From Cyclina sinensis (lineage: Eukaryota > Mollusca > Bivalvia > Venerida > Veneridae), in contig JAAONU010000006.1 in NCBI GenBank assembly GCA_012932295.1, forward strand, positions 27,368,882-27,432,881: 64,000 bases of DNA, written 5' to 3'. How positions within the stretch are numbered: the first letter of the stretch is position 1; every line of letters begins with the position of its first letter. Of this stretch, positions 59,303 to 64,000 are shown piece after piece. The notes beneath the pieces were generated by a model. The model did no database searches. It had not been told where the DNA came from and was given only the letters and a program-made list of their open reading frames with translations. The position numbers and the translations under genes are program-made.

Positions 59303-61092
59303 GCTGCAGAGACTCCCCCACCTACTCTTAAAATCATAATGCATTCGTACACCATATCACTGTTAACACTAACATTGCAATATCAATTCATTTTCTTCAC
59401 ATTAAAATTTTTTAATTAAGGTTATTCATATAGCATGGTTAAAACTTTATAAATGCAAATATATTGTTTCTTTAGAAAACAAATGCGCTAAAAACACCGA
59501 GATAGAAACATCAGAATTACAACAGTGTCAGATTATTTTTCGTTTTAATGTGCCTCCCATCTTTTCTCTGCTTACGTTTTACGAATATCTTGTTTCAAAG
59601 AAAATGTATACCTCATCTCTCATTCTTACAATCTTTATAATCGATTAAACGTAGTAGAAATAAATAAGTACACCATATTATTTTCTTTGAGTTTTATTGC
59701 TTTCTAACGTTACAACATCATATTCAATTCTCATATTAATTCATTGGACTTAAGTAATAGACGTTTTAATAGGTTCTACAAATTTACTCATATCCCGATT
59801 CCATAAATTCGTTTCTAAAGCTTTTATGATGAAGAAAGCATTGATGTTTAAGGTTCTGTTGGCAAACATTGTAAAGTTATGTTAAACAGTTGTATTAGTC
59901 AGTACATGATAAAGAATGTCGGTTTCGATATCGATGAAGGTAAGTAAGAGTGAAATGACTTTATTACATTTACCATACATAAATGTCATACGAGAATTTC
60001 TTTTAAAGCAGTGTGTCAAAAACTGTTGGATGTTAAGGCCTGTTTAATAACCAGTCAAAATATATAGAGAATGCAACTGGTTTAGATATATTTTAGAAGT
60101 CATTTTCTATTGTTTAATTGAAACTCTCTTGAACAGTTGATGTAGAAAGTTAAGGTAACAGCTTATCGAAAAGAGTTCTATAATAATGTCTAAAAGAAGT
60201 TTTATTAGAATAAAGTCCACACTATGTCACAGTAAGTGAATTGCTAATTGTCTTAAATAGTATGTTTGGAGTTGTTCGGCTTTGCTGCCATGAAATATAT
60301 TCAATATAAGGGGTATGTTAATCTGGAAGATTCCCTTCAATCTGAAAAAATAGTTCCCTGCACTTTAAATCGAGGAGTCAATATATTCTATTCGATGTTG
60401 AAGTCCGGTATGTAAATTCATACGGACATCATTTATATAGCACTCTAGTAATTGACAGAATTATGTTTTCGTTGGCGATTAAAACGCTTTAATGCACCGT
60501 ATTAGTTACCTTATTTTCTGTATTTTATTCAAGCATATGCAATAAAAACGTTATTTGCTTGTTTCTCCTAAGGTCGTGAGTAATTCTGTTTTTCCGCGGA
60601 AAGAACTCTATATATATCTAAGAACAAAACAAAGCTTTTTGTGATGATGTAAGTCTTAATATAATAAACGCACTGCTAGTGCAACATAAATACGAGGAAT
60701 AAATATCAGTGGTATATATAAGTAGAAATATATTTAACAGTGGCCTGTACATATTCCGAAAGGGAATTTAACTTCAGCATTTTGGGTAAAATAACTACAT
60801 GTGCTTCCTTATAACAATCAAGATTTGACCCTTTTCTTCCGAAAGCCCTGAGTAGTACAGAAAAACAAGCCACTCATTCTTTAAAGACACGAGAAGATAT
60901 AATAAGCCCAATTGTAAATTACACCTATTTCATACTGCAGGTTAAGTGGTTACTATAAGGAAGAGCTCACTCTGCGAGTAATAATGTTTAAATAGGTTAA
61001 AGATATCTTACTTTCGTTTGTTTCCCCTTACGATATCATTTCATATACATGAAAGAGGTGTCTTAGTACTCTTACAAGAGCGAGAAAGGAAG

Positions 61093-61160
61093 TGGGGGTC
61101 GATAAAGCAGTGGTAACGGACATGACTTGTGACACAGCTTTCGCGAGTTCGATACCAACC
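61093..61160 (+). other. tRNA-derived relic, copy 2
   Basis: AAAGCAGTGGTAACGG (A-box region) is followed by GACTTGTGACACAGCTTTCG and a B box, CGAGTTCGATACCAA (about 61,143-61,157). It is better preserved than copy 1 at 46,646-46,710. The T-arm no longer pairs fully, so it is not a working tRNA gene. Confidence 0.55.
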
Positions 61161-61337
61161 CTTCTCTACTAACAATTTTTTTTTTCGGATTAGGTATGAA
61201 ACTGAGGTCCTATGTATCGATGCTATACAATGAGATTAGAGTGTATTTTATCTGATACTTCTCCCGATAAGGTAAAGTTACTTATCTCCTATTTCGCGTG
61301 GGACATACGATAACAGATATTGACGAAAAACACATTC

Positions 61338-61375
61338 AGAGAGGGAGAGAGACAGACAGACAGAGACAGGGAGAT
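61338..61375 (+). repeat. GA/CAGA low-complexity tract
   Basis: A mixed GAGAGG, GACAGACA and GAGACAGG stretch at the place of the pure GA microsatellite in the sister block (46,748-46,776). Confidence 0.7.
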
Positions 61376-62975
61376 TATATGCTATATTTATCTTTGATTA
61401 AGGATAAGGCACTATCGTTTGTGCACAATTTTTATACAGATTTTATATTATTGAATACCGTATTTGTTGTAAGCATTTGTTTGTCCGAGGTCAGTTTTAT
61501 TGACACCAAATCAGAAGGCCAAGGACCAATACGATTGTTACGAGGACAAATAATAGCAGCTATTTCTTATTACTTATTTAATGATTTATTTTATTTGATA
61601 ACTATTTTATCATTCTATATATATGATATGATTAGATTTAAGAATTGATGGCTATTTTTCTGGAAATACTTCGTCAGCTTATGATCAAAACAGCTGCAGA
61701 CAGGGCAAATCAGCTCTCACCACAAGAGACAGTCATTAGCCTTGCATTGTAATTGAGATTTGTCTCTCCATATATATTGCTAAAAAGGTAGTCAAACAAG
61801 TTGGCTTTCTTTAAAAAGTAAGCCAAAGAGAGGTCAGCAGCTGTCGTCACTGAAAGAATGAATCTACTTGTTTCTAAGATCATTTTGAATTTTTTAAACG
61901 TTCTGTGACTTCAATAATTATAAAAACTAGTAACCTATTATTAATAGTTAATACATTATTAGGCAAAATGACCGAAACTGACTATAATTTCAAATGTTTT
62001 TATAGTGGCATATCTATCATTTAAATAAATGAAACAAATTAAGATAACCTCATGTATTCCATACCTTGTAGAATCTTGGGGATCTTCTTATAAGCCCCAA
62101 AGGCTTTCCTCCCCCCTCTTTTACAACAATGCATGTAGTTGTTGAAGCCAGAACTCCCATGTTAAGCTGCTGCTTTTTTAGGCTCATTAAGTTTTGTTTT
62201 CCTTTTCAAGCTTTTATTACACATTTCTTAGTCCAAATATTTTACAAAATAATTAGCGATAGTATCTGTTAAGCTGGACTAAATATTAAAAGGGCGTAAA
62301 TCTGATCCAAATCGAGGAAATGGACTTGTCAAAAATGCTCTGAAATTCGAAAAAATATTTACCGTTTTTTCATGACCATGGCTAAATATTAATTTGTTCA
62401 ACAGGCTGATGAGTTTCTCAGAAAAAAATGCATTTTAGAATTTGTAGTTTTTAAAAAGGAGCTTGCATTATAAGAAATGCATCCCTATAATTGTATTTTT
62501 TGTGTTTAGTAAAGGGAATACAAAATTATTCTGTACGTTCTGTTCATAATGGGCCGTTTTAACCATGGTCGTTTTAACCATGGGCCTTTTTGACCCGATG
62601 TTAAATTTTGGTTTCGTTTAAATAAATTCGTATTATGATTCGGAGCATGCGCATAACTATCTTTGTAGACTGGTTTTCATGATTTTAGGCTTAATATGAG
62701 ATCATTAACTAAAATTTGATACGCAAAAATGGATGCCGCCAGCAATTAAAGCCAACACTGTGGAGAGGTCTGATGACCTCTCCAATAATTTCTGTTTAGT
62801 TCCTCTGAAACATATTTCAGTGAATCGAAAAACAAAATGTCAGTTGTTTATACATCCTTTTCAAATTCACATTCCAGGTCAATTAAATTTACTTAATGGT
62901 TGGACCAATAGCAGTATCACTTTTTCGGACCGGGACCGAAAATGGTATTGTTTTAAGCCCTATTAATGAGACGGA

Positions 62976-64000
62976 TAGATGGTGAATAGAAATGAAAAAA
63001 CGGGGGGGGGGGAGAGAAATATAATCTCTATATAATGCTACTGAGTGATTTACAAAATTTGTTTTAAATCACTTTACACATTTCCAATGTTTCATGTGAC
63101 GTTTTACTCGTGAGTGTGATAATCAAAATTTCATTTTTTTCTTTATGAGATAACAATAAAATACAACATTTATTTTTATATAAATCTTAACTATATTGCT
63201 TAAAATGTAGATTACAAAAACTGTCTTTAGTTCATTATATTCTGAATATGTTTATCGCTATCTTGTTATGTTAACTGAAAATTCTTTTAGTTCTTAATAT
63301 CACAATAGTTTTTGAAAGGAAGATTTACCGCGTTGGACAATGACTGAATTTGCAGAAGCTATTTAAAACCATATGAATACTCAAGAGAATTAAACATATT
63401 GTAATTGCGGTTGAGTATTAGAAAGAAACAAACTCACTGCGCACATTGCTTTATGTAAGCCAACAAGCAGAAATGAAAATTTAAAAAGAAAAAAGATTTT
63501 AAATGATTTTGGATGCATGGATGGAACGGTAATTAATTAAATTAATAAATAATGAAAAAACATTAGTTTTTGATAACTATATCAAAACACGGTCACGTAT
63601 TAAATTCATCAATAAAAAGATTAATAAAGACAGTTTGGTGACGGTCGCTAATAGTAAATGTTAATTTCAATATATCTGAAAAAAAAACTTTATTGGTTGT
63701 ATTAAAGGGGCTGTGCTCCAGATGACAAAAAAGAAAGTTTTCTTGTATTTTAAATTTCTTGTAATATTTATGACTAATGCTTAAAAACTAACTTACTGAC
63801 AAAAAATAAGTCAGATAATCACATTATAAATTGATTTTTTTCCCTTTCACCGTAACGCGACGGTATAACTATATCGTATAACATTTAAAGTAAATAGTTG
63901 TTATTTCAGTTGCAGTGATAGTGGTGACAGTAAAAGCATTGGATAAATTTTGTTAACATGAGGATCCAGAGTTCAAATCAAGCTGAAGCGAATATATTTT
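62976..64000. other. Featureless AT-rich sequence
   Basis: A run of G residues lies at about 63,002-63,012. Otherwise I see only AT-rich DNA with no supported gene or element. Confidence 0.45.

Larger units (their letters stand above)
59303..62975. repeat. Segmental duplication block W, copy 2, right part
   Basis: This continues the match to 44,745-47,155. A 116-codon frame at 61,298-61,648 starts in a GA/CAGA low-complexity tract and ends in an AT-rich hydrophobic stretch; it has no counterpart in copy 1. Around 62,761-62,784 there is a perfect 10-bp inverted repeat (TGGAGAGGTC, loop TGAT), and near 62,555-62,585 a short GTTTTAACCATGG duplication. No gene is supported. Confidence 0.6.

Noticed and set aside
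61298..61648. 116-codon forward frame
   Set aside because: It begins in a GA/CAGA low-complexity tract and ends in AT-rich hydrophobic sequence; absent from the paired block.
63002..63012. Poly-G run as a possible G-quadruplex or regulatory site
   Set aside because: A single short homopolymer run with no other G tracts nearby gives no support for a specific function.

Overview
This is a 64 kb piece of AT-rich animal nuclear DNA. Nothing in it looks bacterial, organellar or plant-like. The repeat content (composite repeats with ACGG microsatellites and paired terminal hairpins, tRNA-derived SINEs, Tc1/mariner elements, hAT miniature elements and a copia element with a GalEa-type DSACS protease motif) suggests a bivalve mollusc or close relative. 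That assignment is inference from repeat families only; no host marker gene was read. The only convincing intact coding region is the 1422-residue gag-pol polyprotein of a copia retrotransposon. I found no complete host gene. The other open frames, all under 150 codons, look like chance frames in AT-rich DNA, apart from transposase relics and a few weakly suggestive conserved segments.

Most of the window is an array of old, diverged segmental duplications that has been repeatedly hit by mobile elements. About 5.3-9.3 kb resembles 17.3-22.9 kb. About 10.9-16.0, 22.6-31.0 and 32.3-38.5 kb are three versions of one block. About 31.1-32.0, 38.4-40.2, 41.1-42.3 and 48.8-51.8 kb carry another shared block. 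About 42.8-47.1 kb resembles 52.8-63.0 kb. Paralogues look roughly 70-85 percent alike by eye. Because each block exists more than once, many insertions can be seen next to an empty site in a sister copy.

Region by region: 1-5.3 kb is mostly featureless apart from a SINE at 1.65-1.88 kb. 5.3-17.6 kb holds the first duplicated blocks, a reverse SINE at 9.6-9.8 kb and a tRNA-like relic at 13.6 kb. 17.64-19.43 and 22.97-24.83 kb are two inverted copies of a pearl-like composite repeat. 26.92-27.64 kb is a hAT miniature element with an 8-bp target duplication. 28.29-28.76 kb is a doubled SINE. 33.97-34.75 kb is a decayed Tc1/mariner transposase. 37.08-37.24 kb is a foldback palindrome. 41.3-41.9 kb is a second composite repeat. 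44.38-44.66 kb is a nearly perfect 97-bp inverted duplication. 47.64-47.80 kb is a 27-bp minisatellite. 49.21-49.66 kb is a miniature inverted-repeat element. 49.77-51.26 kb is a Tc1/mariner element with perfect ends and a dead transposase. 54.43-59.30 kb is the copia element. 59.3-64 kb is duplicated block, then plain sequence.

The most notable results are the apparently intact, very young copia element with identical LTRs, the paralogous array as a record of insertions, a roughly 40-nt segment that stays almost unchanged in three otherwise diverged copies next to a splice-acceptor-like sequence, and the recent inverted duplication at 44.4 kb. All similarity statements come from reading by eye, without alignment software.
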